64,000 nt of DNA from Apostichopus japonicus (lineage: Eukaryota > Echinodermata > Holothuroidea > Aspidochirotida > Stichopodidae), in assembly GCF_037975245.1 (NCBI RefSeq), contig NC_092576.1, positions 22,259,611 through 22,323,610 on the forward strand, read 5' to 3'. Position numbers and translations under genes: made by a program. Of this stretch, positions 61,953 through 64,000 are shown piece after piece (within the stretch, counting starts at the first letter, position 1; every line of letters begins with the position of its first letter). The notes beneath the pieces were generated by a model. That model saw only the letters and a list, made by a program, of their open reading frames with translations, did not search any database and was not told where the DNA came from.

Positions 61953-62724
61953 CTATAGAGAGAAGTAGAGTAATAATCGTGTATGATGTAGAAGACGTAG
62001 AGGAATGTCCTCCTAGTCAGGTTTAATGTTTACCAAATCAATAAAAATAAGCAAAGTTAACAACAAATAAGAAGGAAATAATCACACCTGATTGATCATT
62101 ATGAGCATTGTTTCAACGATTGCACGAAAAATAAATTAGAATGGGTATATTAATGTAGATAATAACGATTAAGAATTGGTATAGTTATGTACCGCCTGCA
62201 CTTTCCCACTCGGATCATGTGATTTATATCGTGTGTTATTTTCGGTAAATTAATTGATGTTGTAGTTTGTCGTCGTGACTTCTTCTCACTTTAAATGAGA
62301 ACTAAAATGTCTGAGATTGGTAGAGTTTACTGGTAAAATATGAAATCTAGAAATACTGAATATTAAAGCTGAAATATTGTCTCTTAATCTCAAAAAGTAA
62401 GTTTTTTCAACGCTATGGCGGGATGGCAAACCTGCAAAAGCTTGCACTAAAACGGAGGAGGAATGGAAGAGAGAGGAGTAGGAGGGTCGAGGACATAGCA
62501 ACATTCTTTACTGGGCGCAACAACTGGTCCTCTCGGGTTATTCAAGAAGAGGATAAACACAAAATGTCATATTACATACAAACAAGCAGATACACTGATC
62601 TTCCTTATTATTTAAGTATTTATTAAATATCAACCTTTTATAATTTTATCACATTGCACTCGTTAGTTTGTCATTGATCTATATCCAATTTTGTCCCCAT
62701 TTTCAGGCAGATACCAACGAGAAG

Positions 62725-62940
62725 TTCATAAGGGGAAAAGCGAAGAGAGGGAAATAAAACATTCATTCTATCAAATTTAGGAGAGGAGCAAGTGAGGGAA
62801 CTATCAAGGAAATCAAGTTTGTTCATTTCAAATATATGAACAGATAAATAACCAAATTATGAGAATACATTGTAATATCATTGCATATGACATATCACTG
62901 AATGGATATTAGATATGTCTAACCAGTATTAAATAAAATG
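62725..62940. repeat. distal block of the segmental duplication, copy 2
   Basis: Matches 26705-26935 of copy 1. In copy 2 it directly follows the homology ending near 62720. Confidence 0.85.
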
Positions 62941-62944
62941 ATTC

Positions 62945-63635
62945 ATTATATCCCAGCCACTGCTAGACACAAACTGACCTACTTAACGTCGGTTTCCATG
63001 GTTACTTTGTATGACAATTTTAATTAGCACATTCCAGGTGTACAATAGACCTGTGGCTCGTTTATAATTCTATATTCATTAGCTTTAACTGGCTTGTGTC
63101 ATCTATTATTATGCTAATTAGGTATTTATGGGAGTTCCAGGTGTGTCATCTTTTCTGTTAACTGAATTTACTTTCGATAATTATTGTTTGAGTCAATCAT
63201 CTGTATAGTGTAAGCTCTGACTGTTTTTGTACAGAAAGCTACTGTAGAAGCATAGTAGGCCTACTGTGTGTACTAAAACGGTGATGATGTTATTGGGTAG
63301 AATCATGGAATGGATTTGATGGATTCTCTTAAAACGATTATGTACAAAGAGGGATGGCGAAGGTAGGGGAATGGCGAAGGGAGGGGGATGGCGAAAGGAG
63401 GGGGGGGGGGGGGTGGTGGGTACATTTATATTGTCTGAAGGGGAGTGGATCAGAGATGGCTTGACTAACTTACTGCAGAGCAGACTGAGATTGGGGTAAA
63501 ATATTAGTCTAGATAGGGAATAAACACTCTATGTTACATTTAGTTTTATAGTAAGACCAAACAAAACTCCCAAACTGTATTATTTCCAGTGATATTGCTC
63601 TCCGTGTTTACAGTTATTCCTGGAATGGCGGTACT
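62945..63635. other. non-coding, no gene recognised
   Basis: Unique sequence relative to copy 1. A GGCGAAGG(T/G)AGGGG(A/G)ATGGCGAAGG short repeat and a G-run lie near 63355-63412. No exon seen. Confidence 0.5.
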
Positions 63636-63639
63636 GCAC

Positions 63640-64000
63640 CAAGGACGGCGGAACCGGGGGGGCACAGGGGGCACGTGCCCCCCCACTTTTCCTCAGGTTA
63701 AAAATGTGCCCTTTTTCTACAGAAAAATTGAGGTGTATCAAGTTAGCAAGAGGCCAGGGAACCAGAATGAACACTCGGGAAGGGCATTTCCGGCCATCTG
63801 AGGGGTTTGTAAAACCAAAATTTTATTGTACGCTCCGTGCCAACCGATGGTGGCGCTCCGCTCAGATAGTCGTGCATACAACTTTGCAAATCCTGGCTAC
63901 GCCCCTGACTTTAATGAATTCCTGTGGGTCAAACCCAAAGCTATCTCGACTGGAAAAAATTGTTAAGATATTAACAAGAAATAAACTCTTATTCGGAAGA
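63640..64000. mobile_element. hAT-like MITE, cut by the window edge
   Basis: CAAGGACGGCGGAA at 63640 opens an element in the same orientation as 59062-59564, with the GGCACGTGCC palindrome and the GGTGGCGCTCCGCTCAGATAGT core. The right end lies beyond the window. Confidence 0.75.

Larger units (their letters stand above)
46878..62720. repeat. large segmental duplication, copy 2
   Basis: Same orientation as 6627-22232, with a further matched block at 62725-62940. Insertions specific to this copy: 47503-51219 (Harbinger-like), about 53083-53985, about 56990-57235 and 59062-59564 (MITE). Exons C4, C3 and C2 lie within it. Confidence 0.9.

Noticed and set aside
1-64000. CRISPR arrays, bacterial operons, rRNA genes or plasmid features
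   Set aside because: None seen. Intron-exon structure, SINEs and transposon types show eukaryotic nuclear DNA, and the tandem repeats lack spacer structure.

Overview
The window looks like nuclear DNA from an AT-rich animal genome dense in transposons. No long intact gene is visible. What can be supported are short exons with canonical AG/GT borders, many transposon remnants and an old large-scale duplication. Leucine-rich-repeat (LRR) exons of NLR type, hAT and Harbinger-like elements, a Gypsy-type retroelement and tRNA-derived SINEs together suggest a marine invertebrate deuterostome. An echinoderm such as a sea cucumber is my guess, not something the sequence proves.

The main content is a minus-strand gene family seen as three sets of 3' exons. 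Locus A has exons at 28132-27924 (LRR), 20976-20900, 17223-17171, 9311-9276 and 6118-6071 (ending in a stop). Locus B has exons at 43726-43548 (LRR), 42684-42608, 41436-41378 and 41013-40894. Locus C has exons at 61952-61876, 59699-59644 and 52650-52615; its LRR exon would lie beyond the right edge. The second exon is exactly 77 nt in all three loci. Splice phases agree throughout (LRR exon out in phase 2; 77-nt exon in phase 2 and out in phase 1; W exon out in phase 0; 36-nt microexon phase 0/0). Between A and C the exons differ more than the surrounding introns, and nearly all exon differences change amino acids, which suggests diversifying selection on a recognition surface.

Layout. 1-6070: non-coding, with several TGACGTCA octamers. 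6627-22232: duplication copy 1, holding A5-A2. 22235-26700: a segment found only in copy 1. 26700-28132: end of the homology, an AT-rich stretch, then A1. 29590-30695: a hAT-like element with an exact 8-bp target duplication. 32266-36132: a broken Gypsy-type retroelement with a SINE inside its RNase H region. 36773-36945: one plus-strand exon with an ATG. 37024-39927: a foldback element with minisatellite arms. 40140-40745: a SINE pair. 40894-43726: locus B. 44610-46450: a third, partial copy of the duplicated unit with an expanded 75-bp repeat. 46878-62720: duplication copy 2, holding C4-C2 and interrupted by a 3.7-kb Harbinger-like element. 63640-64000: a truncated hAT-like MITE.

The duplication gives paired empty and filled sites that date several insertions. 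The Harbinger-like element at 47503 and the hAT-like MITE at 7074 each have an unoccupied counterpart in the other copy, so both inserted after the duplication. The hAT-like element at 10006/54246 is in both copies with the same target duplication, so it inserted before. The coding part of the window appears to be a tandemly duplicating, probably innate-immune LRR locus whose long introns are repeatedly invaded by transposons.
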